From NCBI GenBank assembly GCA_023395775.1, contig JAEWYA010000029.1, positions 1 to 17,708 on the forward strand: DNA of 17,708 bases, given 5' to 3'. Below are positions 1-8,135 of the stretch, in pieces. The position numbers were made by a program, and so were the translations under genes. Under the pieces are notes generated by a model. That model was not told where the DNA came from, searched no databases, and saw only the letters and a program-made list of their open reading frames with translations. This DNA is from Bacillota bacterium. GTDB lineage: Bacteria > Bacillota > Clostridia > Oscillospirales > Oscillospiraceae. The stretch's first letter is position 1. The number at the start of each line of letters is the position of its first letter.

Positions 1-1223
1 GGCAGGGCATGACCGGCCCCGCTCTGTTCGGCGTCCGTCCGGCGGACGCACCCGAGCCGACGGAGCTGTTTGCCGAGGCAAAGGCCGCCGTGGACAAGGG
101 CGGAATGCGGACCGTTCCCGTCACGATGGAGGCGGTCTTTAAGATGGACGCTCCCTGTTCGCTGACGGTGCGGGACGCGGACGGCCATGAGGCGGCGGTT
201 TCCGGCCCCGTGCCGGAGGCGGCCCGGAACCGGGCCGTGACAGCGGAGGAGCTGGAGTCCCGGCTGAAAAAGACCGGCGGCACCGCCTATCGCTGGGAAG
301 CCGTAACGATGACCGTGGACGAAGGGCTTTCCCTCCCCGCTTCGGCGGTGAACGCCCTGCGGCGGGACGGGCTTGCCGCCTTGTCCGCGCTGCGGACCGC
401 GCCGCCCAAGCGGCGCGTCCTGCCTACTCCCTCCTTGTCGGAGACACTCGCGTCCTCCGGGGAACCGGCGCTGACCTGCTCCGTTGCCCGGGCGGACCAG
501 TTGACGACGGAGCTGCTGCGTTGCGGCCCCGCGCGGGTCTTCCTCCCTCTTGAACTGTTTGAAACGCTGAACTCCCTGCCGGAATTCGGCGGGGAATACT
601 GCGCCGCTTTGCCCCGCGTCTGGCGGGATCGGGACGAGACGCGGCTCCTGGCTCTGCTGGACCGGGCAAAGGCGCTGGGTGTCTCCGCCGCGTTGGTGGG
701 AAATCTGGGGCACCTTCCTCTTCTGCGGGAGAAAGGTCTTTCCCTTTACGGGGATTTTGGTCTGAACGTTTTCAATGGGCGGGCGCTGGGCTATCTTGCG
801 GGCAAAGGTCTGAAATCCGTGGCGCTGTCCTTTGAGCTGCGGGGGGCCCAGATCCGCGACCTGCCAAAAATTCTGCCGACGGAGGCCATTGTTTACGGGC
901 GGCTCCCCCTGATGATTGCGGAAAACTGTCTGATCCGCAATGGGAATGGCTGCTCCTGTGAACACCCCCACGCGCTGGTGGACCGCACCGGCGCGGCTTT
1001 TCCGCTTCTTTCCGTCTGGGGCCACCGGACGGAGGTGGAAAACTGCAAGCCGCTGTACCTCGGCGACCGGGACGACTGGAAGCAGCTGGGCCTGCACTAT
1101 GCCCGGCTGCGGTTTACCACCGAGTCTCCGGCGGAGTGCGCACGGATTTTCCGCGCTTATCAAACCGGAGAGGCGGCCCCGGCGGAATTTACCCGGGGTC
1201 TGTTCGATCGGGGCGTTGAATAA
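1..1223 (+). CDS. U32 family peptidase-like protein, DUF3656-containing, 5'-truncated
   Basis: The frame is open at the left edge, so this is the C-terminal ~400 residues of a protein usually 650-750 residues long; the first ATG at 9 is internal. The first ~130 visible residues resemble the DUF3656 insert (FGVRPADAPEP near its start), followed by the second half of the U32 barrel. Cysteine codons at 927, 951, 957 and 1044, in the contexts ENCLIRN, CSCEHP and VENCK, match the conserved Cys set of the family. Despite the peptidase name, characterised U32 members such as E. coli RlhA and TrhP take part in hydroxylation of 23S rRNA or tRNA and use such cysteines for an iron-sulfur cluster. A role in RNA hydroxylation is therefore more likely than proteolysis, but which RNA cannot be told. 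The neighbours downstream are nucleotide-hygiene genes. Confidence 0.85.
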   Translation, partial: QGMTGPALFGVRPADAPEPTELFAEAKAAVDKGGMRTVPVTMEAVFKMDAPCSLTVRDADGHEAAVSGPVPEAARNRAVTAEELESRLKKTGGTAYRWEAVTMTVDEGLSLPASAVNALRRDGLAALSALRTAPPKRRVLPTPSLSETLASSGEPALTCSVARADQLTTELLRCGPARVFLPLELFETLNSLPEFGGEYCAALPRVWRDRDETRLLALLDRAKALGVSAALVGNLGHLPLLREKGLSLYGDFGLNVFNGRALGYLAGKGLKSVALSFELRGAQIRDLPKILPTEAIVYGRLPLMIAENCLIRNGNGCSCEHPHALVDRTGAAFPLLSVWGHRTEVENCKPLYLGDRDDWKQLGLHYARLRFTTESPAECARIFRAYQTGEAAPAEFTRGLFDRGVE

Positions 1224-1224
1224 G

Positions 1225-1296
1225 GGCGTTTTTATGTCCATTCTGTAATATTTGCAGTTTATTTTACAATTTGTATTTGTTTTGGAGTATTATTTT
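1225..1296 (+). promoter_or_regulatory. AT-rich leader with possible dut promoter and RBS
   Basis: This 72-bp AT-rich gap contrasts sharply with the GC-rich flanks. It holds TACAAT at 1265-1270 as a possible -10 box, although no good -35 sits 16-18 bp upstream, and GGAG at 1284-1287, which is well placed for the dut ATG at 1297. The RBS is convincing; the promoter is tentative. Confidence 0.3.
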
Positions 1297-1725
1297 ATGA
1301 ATATCAAAGTCCGTTACCTCTGCGGTGATCTGGAGCCCCTCCGCTACGTGGATGGAAAATCCGATTGGATTGATCTCCAGGCGTCAGAGACGGTGACTCT
1401 GAAGGCGGGTGAATTTCGCCTGATCCCTTTGGGCGTGGCCATCGCCCTGCCGGATGGCTACGAGGCCCACATTGTTCCCCGCAGCTCTACTTTTAAAAAT
1501 TACGGCATTCTGCAAACCAATTCCATGGGCGTTGTGGACAACAGCTATTGTGGGGACAATGATCTGTGGCGATTTCCTGCCTATGCCACCCGGGACGTGA
1601 CGGTGGAAATGGGGGCCCGCATCTGCCAGTTTCGTGTGATGGAACACCAGCCCCGGCTGGAATTCACGGCGGTGGAGCATCTGGACGGTCCCGACCGGGG
1701 CGGTTTTGGGTCCACAGGAAAGTGA
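1297..1725 (+). CDS. dut: dUTP diphosphatase (dUTPase, trimeric type)
   Basis: It hydrolyses dUTP to dUMP and pyrophosphate, keeping uracil out of DNA and supplying thymidylate synthesis. The five trimeric dUTPase motifs can be followed in the 142-residue product: I, SDWIDLQA near residue 19; II, PRSS near 61; III, GVVDNSYCGD near 76; IV, GARICQFRV near 106; V, the P-loop-like RGGFGSTGK at the C-terminus. Motif III has Cys-Gly-Asp where the classical family has Arg-Gly-Glu, and motif I lacks the usual Ala-Gly before the substrate Asp-Leu, so this is a divergent subgroup. ATG 1297 is preferred over an upstream in-frame ATG at 1252 because GGAG lies 9 nt before it and the upstream residues are hydrophobic and unlike the family. 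The gene is free-standing between the U32 gene and maf. Confidence 0.93.
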   Translation: MNIKVRYLCGDLEPLRYVDGKSDWIDLQASETVTLKAGEFRLIPLGVAIALPDGYEAHIVPRSSTFKNYGILQTNSMGVVDNSYCGDNDLWRFPAYATRDVTVEMGARICQFRVMEHQPRLEFTAVEHLDGPDRGGFGSTGK

Positions 1726-1809
1726 CCCGCCTCCATGCCGAACAGCGGCGCGGGGCAAAAAACAGCGTTTAGGCGGTTTTGGCCGCTTTTGGAATAAGGA
1801 GGACACAGC

Positions 1810-2388
1810 ATGTCTAAAATCATATTGGCTTCTGGCTCTCCCCGGCGGCAGGAGCTGCTCCGGCGCATGGGGGTAGCCGATTTTGAGATTCGGGTGCCCG
1901 CGGTGGACGAGAGTTACCCCGCGGGGCTGAGTCCCCAGCAGACGGTGGAGCATATCTCCCGGAAAAAGTGCGGCGCGGTGGCGGCAAAGAGCGCTTCGGA
2001 CGAGATCATCATTGCCGCCGACACCATGGTATTCGTGGACGGCGAGCATCTGGGCAAGCCCACCGACGAGGCGGACGCTTTGCGGATGCTGACGCGGCTG
2101 CAGGGGCGCAGGCATCTGGTGTGTACCGGGGTGACGGTCCACGCTCTGGCGCAGACTCTGACCGAATCGGAGTCCACCGAGGTCATTTTCCGCCCCGCCT
2201 CTTCGGCGGAGCTGCTGCAATATATCCGTACCGGCGAGCCTATGGACAAGGCCGGAGCCTACGGGGTCCAGGACCGGGGCGCACTGCTGGTGGAGGGTAT
2301 CCACGGTGATTTTTACAACGTGATGGGCCTCCCTATCCTGCGGCTGAGCCGAATGCTGGCGCGGTTCGGCGTCAGCTTTTTCAACTGA
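1810..2388 (+). CDS. maf: Maf nucleoside triphosphate pyrophosphatase
   Basis: Maf proteins are cytosolic house-cleaning enzymes that hydrolyse dTTP/UTP or modified nucleotides to the monophosphate, and overexpression affects septation. The 192-residue product carries the hallmark LASGSPRRQELL at residues 5-16, a DES triplet near 34, ISRKKCGAV near 48, the metal-binding IIAADTMV near 66 and GAYGVQDRGALLVEGI near 150. Length is normal. The RBS AAGGAGGA ends just before 1804, giving a clear ATG start. Its TGA at 2386-2388 directly abuts the upstream candidate TTG codon of mreC, so the two are almost certainly cotranscribed. In Bacillus maf also sits next to the mre genes, which supports the identity. 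Substrate subclass (dTTP/UTP versus m7GTP) was not resolved. Confidence 0.95.
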   Translation: MSKIILASGSPRRQELLRRMGVADFEIRVPAVDESYPAGLSPQQTVEHISRKKCGAVAAKSASDEIIIAADTMVFVDGEHLGKPTDEADALRMLTRLQGRRHLVCTGVTVHALAQTLTESESTEVIFRPASSAELLQYIRTGEPMDKAGAYGVQDRGALLVEGIHGDFYNVMGLPILRLSRMLARFGVSFFN

Positions 2389-2421
2389 TTGAATTTCCGA
2401 GAATTTGTCGAGGTCATTGAT

Positions 2422-3264
2422 TTGAAAGAATTTTTGAAGCGGTACGGACTCTGGGTCCTATTTGCCACGGCGGTGATCGCCGTGGGTCTTGCGCTGCTGT
2501 CCGTATTCAGCACTACCTCCTCCCCGCTTGTAAATTTTGCACAGACGGTCACCTCCCCCTTTCGGGCGGCCTACACCGCCGTCGCGGACTGGGTGAAGGA
2601 TAAGCAGAACTATTATGAGGACACCACCGCGCTGAAAGCGGAAAACGAGGAATTGAAGCAAAAGATCGCGAAAATGGAGGCTGAGGTCCGCCAGGCCCAA
2701 AGCGACAGCGAAGAGAACAAGCGCCTTCGGAATTTGCTGAATCTGCGGGAGCAGCGCCGCGACCTCAGCGACTTTGAGGCCGCCACCATTACGGAGCACT
2801 CCACCTCCAACTGGACCAGCTACCTGACCTTGAACCGCGGCACCGACCATGGCGTCGAAAAAAATGACTGCGTCGTCACGGACAGCGGGTATCTCGTGGG
2901 GGTCGTCAGCGACGTTGGGACCAACTGGTGTACCGTGCTGAACATCATTGACACGGACACCTCGCTTGGCGCTCAGGTTTTCCGCACGGACGACATCGGC
3001 GTGGCCGAAGGCGACTTTGCCCTGATGGGCAAGGGACGGCTCCGGCTGGATTTTCTTCCCGCCGGAGCGCAGCTCTTAAACGGCGACCTGGTGGTGACCT
3101 CCGGACTCGGCGGATATTACCCCTCCGGTCTGGTGATTGGCACGGTGGAAGAGATTCAGACCGACGACTCCGGCGCCACGTCCTATGCCGTCCTGCAGCC
3201 CAGCACGGATTTTGACTCTCTGAGTCAGGTGTTCATTATCAAGTCCTTCGACATTGTGGACTGA
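2422..3264 (+). CDS. mreC: Rod shape-determining protein MreC
   Basis: MreC is a bitopic scaffold of the elongasome linking cytoplasmic MreB and membrane MreD to PBP2 in the periphery. Read from TTG 2422 the protein has 280 residues. It opens with a short basic segment (MKEFLKRYGLW) and one membrane helix (about 8-30), followed by a charged coiled coil (about 68-105) containing repeated ENEELKQK-like heptads, then the two-barrel beta domain with TSNWTSYLTLNRGTDHGV near 128 and GDLVVTSGLGGYYPSGL near 229. An earlier TTG at 2389 follows the maf stop directly and would add 11 residues. I prefer 2422 because GAGG at 2410-2413 is 8 nt upstream and the N-terminus then looks family-like. No mreB is present upstream, which is unusual for this cluster. 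Confidence 0.9.
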   Translation: MKEFLKRYGLWVLFATAVIAVGLALLSVFSTTSSPLVNFAQTVTSPFRAAYTAVADWVKDKQNYYEDTTALKAENEELKQKIAKMEAEVRQAQSDSEENKRLRNLLNLREQRRDLSDFEAATITEHSTSNWTSYLTLNRGTDHGVEKNDCVVTDSGYLVGVVSDVGTNWCTVLNIIDTDTSLGAQVFRTDDIGVAEGDFALMGKGRLRLDFLPAGAQLLNGDLVVTSGLGGYYPSGLVIGTVEEIQTDDSGATSYAVLQPSTDFDSLSQVFIIKSFDIVD

Positions 3265-3276
3265 AAGGCGGCTTTT

Positions 3277-3801
3277 ATGACTCCCCGACAGGAAACCATT
3301 TATAAATGGGGGCTATACGCCCTGGTCACTTTGCTTTGCTGCGTGTTGCAGGGGCTGGTGCTGCAATATGTGAAGGTGCTGGGCGTGTTCCCCTTTCTTT
3401 ATCCCATCCTCGCCGCGGTCCTCTCCACGCTGGAAGGGCCCCTCGCGGGGATGATCTACTCGCTGGCGCTGGGGGTTGTCTGCGACCTGACGATCTCCGC
3501 TCCCATTCCCTGCTTTTATACGCTGATCTTTCCTCTGGCGGGACTGCTTGCGGGGACACTGGCCCGGAGCGTGCTGTCCTCCGGCTTTCTCAGCGCACTG
3601 GTCACCTCTGCGGCCGCGTTCCTGCTTACCGGCGCGTTTCATGGGCTGATCTTTGTTTTAGTCTCCCGACCGGCCTGGGAGGAGACGGTCTCCGTCTGCG
3701 GGAGGGAACTGGCCGTCTCCATTCCATGGGTTCTGCCGGTCTATTTTCTGTTTCGGTTTGTTTGGCGCAGATGCCTTGACGATCAGCGCACGCGTTCTTA
3801 A
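3277..3801 (+). CDS. mreD: Rod shape-determining protein MreD
   Basis: MreD is an integral membrane partner of MreC and PBP2 in lateral cell-wall synthesis. The 174-residue product is almost wholly hydrophobic, with about five membrane segments starting near residues 11, 35, 52, 78 and 107. It has the conserved YPILAAVLSTLEGPLAGMIYSL and GVVCDLTISAPIPCFYT stretches, in which small acidic and proline residues sit between helices. The start ATG lies 12 nt after the mreC stop with AAGGCGG as RBS, so translation is coupled to mreC. Sequence conservation in this family is weak; the call leans on hydrophobic pattern, length and position between mreC and a PBP2 gene. Confidence 0.9.
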   Translation: MTPRQETIYKWGLYALVTLLCCVLQGLVLQYVKVLGVFPFLYPILAAVLSTLEGPLAGMIYSLALGVVCDLTISAPIPCFYTLIFPLAGLLAGTLARSVLSSGFLSALVTSAAAFLLTGAFHGLIFVLVSRPAWEETVSVCGRELAVSIPWVLPVYFLFRFVWRRCLDDQRTRS

Positions 3802-3867
3802 GGCATCACCCCACGAAATTGCGGTCCCACCTCAGACGATACTGTCTCTTCCCAATCGATAATAATG

Positions 3868-3893
3868 ACCGCGCAGTCTCTGAGCTGTGCGGT
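3868..3893 (+). other. Stem-loop between mreD and the PBP2 gene
   Basis: Arms ACCGCGCAG (3868-3876) and CTGTGCGGT (3885-3893) form nine pairs, one of them G-U, around an 8-nt loop. No T-run follows, so it is not an ordinary intrinsic terminator. It lies in a 120-bp gap (3802-3921) that otherwise shows only the RBS GGAGGT at 3910-3915. It might be an RNA processing or stability element; that is inference. Confidence 0.4.
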
Positions 3894-3921
3894 GCTGTCC
3901 TAACTTTCTGGAGGTAGTCCC

Positions 3922-5979
3922 TTGATCGAAACAAAATCCAACAGCAACCGCCGTCTATACGTTCTGATCGGCTTTTTGCTCTGCGTTCTGACCGCCTATG
4001 TCTGTGTCATGTATGATACACAGATCAACCGCGGGGATTACTATCGGGAGCAGTCCGTCCGCACGATTACAAGTACCGAGACGGTGGAGGCCTCCCGGGG
4101 CATTCTCACAGACCGCAACGGACAGGTGCTGGTCTCCAACCGCCAGACCTATGCCCTGACCTTTGACGTGTCGCTTCTGAGCAGTGAGGACGACGAGAAC
4201 GCGGCGATTCTGCGTTTGATTCAGCTGTGCCGGCAGCGCGGCGTGACCTGGAACGATAACCTGCCCATGACCCGGACCGCACCGTACGCCTATGCCGTGG
4301 ACGCCGCGGGAACGGTCCAGCGGGACCGATTTTCCAAATTTCTTCAAACCAGCCTGAAGACCCTGTCTACCAATGTGAAATATGAGAATGTCACCGATGC
4401 GCTGATCTCCTCCATCACTTCGCCCTCTGATCTGATGACGCAGATGCGGACCTTTTTTGAGATTCCTGACGACTGGTCGAACGCGGATGCCCGCGCGGTG
4501 GTCGGCGTACGCTATGAACTGGAGGTCCGCAAAATCATCAACACCACGGCCTATGTTTTTGCGGAGGACGTGGACACAGAGCTGATCTCTCTGGTGAAGG
4601 ACGGAGATTACCGCGGCGCGAAGGTCTCCGCCTCCTCCGTCCGGGAGTATGACACCGCTGCGGCCGCCCACGTGCTGGGGACTGTGGGCCGCATCAACGA
4701 ACAGGAGCTGGCCGCCAATCCGGACGTTTATAACGGCGAGGACTGGATCGGGAAGTCCGGCGTGGAGCTGGCCTTTGAGAATTATCTCCGGGGCGCCGAC
4801 GGCAAGCGTCTGATCTCCTCCAACTCCGAGGGCAAGATTACAAGCGAAATCTACACCACCGAGCCGAAGCCCGGCAACACCGTGGCGCTGACTCTGGACC
4901 TGGATTTGCAGGAAGCCGCGGAGCAGGCTCTGGCGGATACCATCACGAAAATGAATAAGGATGGCAACAGCTCCCGCGGCGCGGGCGCCGCAGTGGTTGA
5001 GGTTGGCACCGGCGAAGTGCTGGCCCTGGCCTCTTATCCCACGTTTGATCTATCCGCGTTCGGCACGAGTTTTAACGCTCTTTCCAATGACCCCTCCAAT
5101 CCCCTGTTCAATCGAGCCACGCAGGGTACCTATGCCCCCGGCTCCACCTTCAAGCCCTGTACCGCTGTTGCAGGACTTGAAGAGGGCGTTATCACCACCG
5201 CCACGAAAATCCGGGACACCGGAAAATGGTACTACCCCGGCGCTTCGACCGGAGACTACTTTTGGTGCTGGAAGCACAGCGGCCACGGCTCTTTAAATGT
5301 AAGTCAGGCCATTACCAATTCGTGCAACTACTTCTTCGGTCAGGTAGGATACATGCTGGGACTGGATAAGCTGAATGAATATGCCTCCGCCTTCGGCCTT
5401 GGCAAAAAGACCGGCATTGAAATCGGTGATAAGGCCGGCACGTTAGCCACAGAGGAGCAGGGGCAGGATCTGGCCCCCTGGGCGGCGTTTGGTCAGGCCA
5501 GCTACTCTGCAACCCCGCTCCAATTGGCCAACTACATTGCAACACTGGTGGATGGCGGCGACCATTATGACGCTCATCTTCTGAAAAGTGTCAAGACCTA
5601 TAACAATGATCAGGTTGTATATGTGGATACTCCGAAGCCCTCCAACTCCCTTTCCATCAGCGAATCCACCTTGGGCGCCGTAAAAACCGGCATGCATGAG
5701 CTGACTACTTCCGGCGCTCTGGCCCCCTATTTTAAAAGCTGTGTGGTGGAGGCGGGCGCAAAAACGGGTACCGCTCAGATCAGCAGCCAGAAGGTCAACA
5801 ACGGCGTGTTTGTCTGCTTCGCCCCCTTCGACGATCCGAAGATAGCGGTTGCCATCGTCATTGAGAAGGGCGGCTCCGGCGCGGCTCTGGCCTCTACCGC
5901 CGTGGAAATCTTAAACGCTTACTTTACAAAAGAGGAAATTGGAACCGTGATTTTGGGAGAGAATCAACTGCTTCCATAA
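3922..5979 (+). CDS. mrdA: Penicillin-binding protein 2, class B transpeptidase
   Basis: This membrane-anchored D,D-transpeptidase cross-links peptidoglycan in the elongation machinery. The 685-residue protein has one N-terminal membrane helix (about 11-31), a PBP dimerisation region (about 50-290, with GKSGVELAFENYLRG near its end) and a transpeptidase domain (about 320-675). The catalytic motifs are visible: STFK with nucleophile Ser408, SCN at 467-469 and KTGT at 614-617. The start is TTG 3922, with GGAGGT 7-12 nt upstream. Position directly after mreC-mreD favours the PBP2 (MrdA/PbpA) subtype over the division (FtsI) or sporulation (SpoVD) subtypes; there is no C-terminal PASTA repeat. 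rodA, the usual glycosyltransferase partner, is not in the window. Confidence 0.92.
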   Translation: MIETKSNSNRRLYVLIGFLLCVLTAYVCVMYDTQINRGDYYREQSVRTITSTETVEASRGILTDRNGQVLVSNRQTYALTFDVSLLSSEDDENAAILRLIQLCRQRGVTWNDNLPMTRTAPYAYAVDAAGTVQRDRFSKFLQTSLKTLSTNVKYENVTDALISSITSPSDLMTQMRTFFEIPDDWSNADARAVVGVRYELEVRKIINTTAYVFAEDVDTELISLVKDGDYRGAKVSASSVREYDTAAAAHVLGTVGRINEQELAANPDVYNGEDWIGKSGVELAFENYLRGADGKRLISSNSEGKITSEIYTTEPKPGNTVALTLDLDLQEAAEQALADTITKMNKDGNSSRGAGAAVVEVGTGEVLALASYPTFDLSAFGTSFNALSNDPSNPLFNRATQGTYAPGSTFKPCTAVAGLEEGVITTATKIRDTGKWYYPGASTGDYFWCWKHSGHGSLNVSQAITNSCNYFFGQVGYMLGLDKLNEYASAFGLGKKTGIEIGDKAGTLATEEQGQDLAPWAAFGQASYSATPLQLANYIATLVDGGDHYDAHLLKSVKTYNNDQVVYVDTPKPSNSLSISESTLGAVKTGMHELTTSGALAPYFKSCVVEAGAKTGTAQISSQKVNNGVFVCFAPFDDPKIAVAIVIEKGGSGAALASTAVEILNAYFTKEEIGTVILGENQLLP

Positions 5980-6071
5980 CGATCTTTTCTACCTTTTTGG
6001 CTGGCGGAATTCCGGAGTGACTGCAACCGGCTTTTAATGCCTGTATCCTTGGAAAGGACTGTTCCCTGTTT

Positions 6072-7943
6072 ATGAGCGAACCCTTTGTCTTTGACCCACG
6101 ATGTGAACTTTGTAAGTCACCCTTTGGGGCGGTGACCTGCCGTCAGAGTGTCCTGTTTCACGTCCGCCCGCTGGCGCGTGAGGGCTTTACACATTGTGCC
6201 CTGGCGCTGCACCTGGAGTTTTCGGACACGCGGGAGGAACGGGAGCTGTGCTGTGACGGTCCCGAGGGCGACCGGGTCTGCTTTTCCCTGGTCTTTGATG
6301 CGCCGGAACAGCCGGAGCTGGTGTGGTATCACTTCCGATTCTGGCGGGACGACGGCACGGGCTGCGATCTGGACGGTATCGGCTACCGCAGCGACGGCTG
6401 TGCCTCCGACTGGCAGTTGACGGTATACGACGACTTTCGTCCTACTCCCCATTGGTTCGGCGGTGGCGTTACGTACCAGATTTTTCCAGATCGTTTTTGC
6501 CGTTTGACCGTTCCCGATTCCACGGGACTTGTGGGAAGCCGCACGGTCCATGAAAACTGGGAAGAAGCGCCCGAGTGGCGACCCGATGAAAATGGAGAGG
6601 TGCGCAACCGGGACTTTTTCGGTGGTTCTCTGCGCGGCATCATCTCTAAACTGGGGTACCTGGAGCAGATGTCCGTCACCACCCTCTACCTATGCCCCAT
6701 TTTTGAATCCGCCTCCAATCATCGGTACAATACGGCAGACTATACAAGGATTGACCCCATGCTGGGGTCGGAGGAGGATTTCCGGGACCTTTGCGCCCAG
6801 GCGAAAAAGCACGGCATTCGAGTAATTTTGGACGGTGTATTTAATCACACCGGGTCTAACAGCGTCTACTTTAACGCTGACGGTTTTTTCCCCGGTCCGG
6901 GAGCGGCCCAGAGTCAGGACTCCCCGTATTACAGCTGGTACACGTTTCACCCCTGGCCGGAGGATTACGACGCCTGGTGGGGTATTCGCACCCTGCCCGC
7001 GGTGAATGAAAGCTGCCCGTCTTACGGTGAGTTTATGATCGATGGCAAGGACTCCGTTATTCGCCACTGGCTGCGGGCGGGAGCCTCAGGCTGGCGTCTG
7101 GATGTGGCCGACGAGTTGCCGGACGAGTTTATTGCCCGCCTTCGCTCCGCAATGGACACCACCAAACCCGGCAGCATTCTGCTGGCCGAGGTCTGGGAGG
7201 ACGGTTCCAACAAAATCGCATACTCCAGACGCCGGAAGTACTTGCTTGGCAGCGAGGCTCACGGTCTGATGAATTATCCCTTTCGTACGGCGGCTCTGGC
7301 CTACTTGCAGGGCGGCGATGCCGGCGCCTTTCGGCAGACCATGGAAACGATTCGGGAAAACTATCCGCCTCCCGCGTTTTACAGCGCCATGAATTTTCTG
7401 GGCACTCATGACACGGCCCGCATTTTAACGGTATTAGGCGTGGTGACCACCCCGGAATCCAAGGAGGACCGAGCGGCGTTCTGCTTGTCCCCCAGTCAGC
7501 GGACAAAAGGGTTGGCGCTTCTTCGGTTGGCGACGGTTTTACTGTATGCCTTTCCCGGCTCCCCCATGATTTACTACGGCGATGAAGCCGGGATGGAGGG
7601 CTGGGAGGACCCGTTTAATCGCCGGACTTATCCCTGGGGAAAGGAAGATCCCGCTCTTCTTTCGTATTTTGTCCGTCTGGGACAGCTTCGCCGGGTGCGG
7701 GCATCTTTGCGGCAAGGCGATATCCGCTACCTCTACGCTGCGGGATGCGGTCTGGCTTTTTCCCGCAGCTGGGGGGATGAAACCACCGTCGCCGTTTTTA
7801 ACGCCGGGAACGAACCTCTATCAATGGAAATTCCTTGGCGCGCTCCCCTTGCGCATGACTCCCTGAGCGATCAGGTTTTCTCCTCTGCCGACGGTTTTGT
7901 GAAGCTGGAGCTGTCGCCTCGGACTGCCATGCTTTTGACTTAG
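6072..7943 (+). CDS. GH13 alpha-amylase family enzyme, neopullulanase/cyclomaltodextrinase-like
   Basis: A 623-residue cytosolic glycoside hydrolase (no signal peptide) expected to act on alpha-1,4 or alpha-1,6 maltodextrin linkages. Residues ~1-125 form a beta-rich N-domain like those of neopullulanases. The barrel begins at GGGVTYQIFPDRF (~131). The four GH13 regions are present: DGVFNH (~254); GWRLDVAD with nucleophile Asp344; LLAEVWED with acid/base Glu373; NFLGTHD with transition-state stabiliser Asp447. NRRTYPWG near 517 and a C-terminal beta domain follow. The N-domain plus barrel layout fits GH13 subfamily 20, but pullulanase, cyclomaltodextrinase and maltogenic amylase cannot be separated by eye. 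AAAGGA lies 13 nt before the ATG, a long spacing. There is no sugar transporter or regulator nearby; it stands between cell-wall and chromosome-partition genes. Confidence 0.88.
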   Translation: MSEPFVFDPRCELCKSPFGAVTCRQSVLFHVRPLAREGFTHCALALHLEFSDTREERELCCDGPEGDRVCFSLVFDAPEQPELVWYHFRFWRDDGTGCDLDGIGYRSDGCASDWQLTVYDDFRPTPHWFGGGVTYQIFPDRFCRLTVPDSTGLVGSRTVHENWEEAPEWRPDENGEVRNRDFFGGSLRGIISKLGYLEQMSVTTLYLCPIFESASNHRYNTADYTRIDPMLGSEEDFRDLCAQAKKHGIRVILDGVFNHTGSNSVYFNADGFFPGPGAAQSQDSPYYSWYTFHPWPEDYDAWWGIRTLPAVNESCPSYGEFMIDGKDSVIRHWLRAGASGWRLDVADELPDEFIARLRSAMDTTKPGSILLAEVWEDGSNKIAYSRRRKYLLGSEAHGLMNYPFRTAALAYLQGGDAGAFRQTMETIRENYPPPAFYSAMNFLGTHDTARILTVLGVVTTPESKEDRAAFCLSPSQRTKGLALLRLATVLLYAFPGSPMIYYGDEAGMEGWEDPFNRRTYPWGKEDPALLSYFVRLGQLRRVRASLRQGDIRYLYAAGCGLAFSRSWGDETTVAVFNAGNEPLSMEIPWRAPLAHDSLSDQVFSSADGFVKLELSPRTAMLLT

Positions 7944-8025
7944 TGCTGATCATTAGTCTAAAAAGTTTGTTGACAATCGCCTGATTGCGTGGAGTTTGCT
8001 TCGTACTTTATGCAATTGACATCAC

Positions 8026-8063
8026 ACGTCCCGGAATGTTTCACGTGAAACATTCCGGGACGT
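8026..8063. promoter_or_regulatory. parS: parS centromere site 1 within a 38-bp perfect palindrome
   Basis: TGTTTCACGTGAAACA at 8037-8052 matches the canonical 16-bp bacterial parS exactly. ParB binds it as a dimer and uses CTP to clamp and slide from it. Here the site is extended by arms ACGTCCCGGAA and TTCCGGGACGT, making 38 bp of unbroken dyad symmetry. It lies about 360 bp upstream of the parA start. Confidence 0.93.
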
Positions 8064-8135
8064 AATTTCCCAATAAAGCAGCACAGGTTCGGGTCAACAG
8101 ACTTCACTTTTGAATTCGATGCTTTATTAGGTTTT

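Noticed and set aside
1771..1790. Hairpin AGGCGG/CCGCTT before maf as a terminator for dut
   Set aside because: The stem is short with a G-U pair and only two T residues follow before GG, so termination would be very weak.
1384..2304. 306-codon minus-strand frame across dut and maf
   Set aside because: It spans two well-supported genes and the gap between them on the other strand; the protein has no recognisable features.
6150..6161. Possible third parS (TTTCACGT) inside the GH13 gene
   Set aside because: Only the left half matches the consensus; the right half reads CCGCCC, so ParB nucleation is not expected.
7970..7998. TTGACA after the GH13 gene as a promoter
   Set aside because: No -10-like hexamer occurs at 16-18 bp; the same holds for the second TTGACA at 8016.
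8026..8063. 38-bp palindrome as an intrinsic terminator of the GH13 gene
   Set aside because: No T-run follows the right arm, and the core is an exact parS, which explains the symmetry better.
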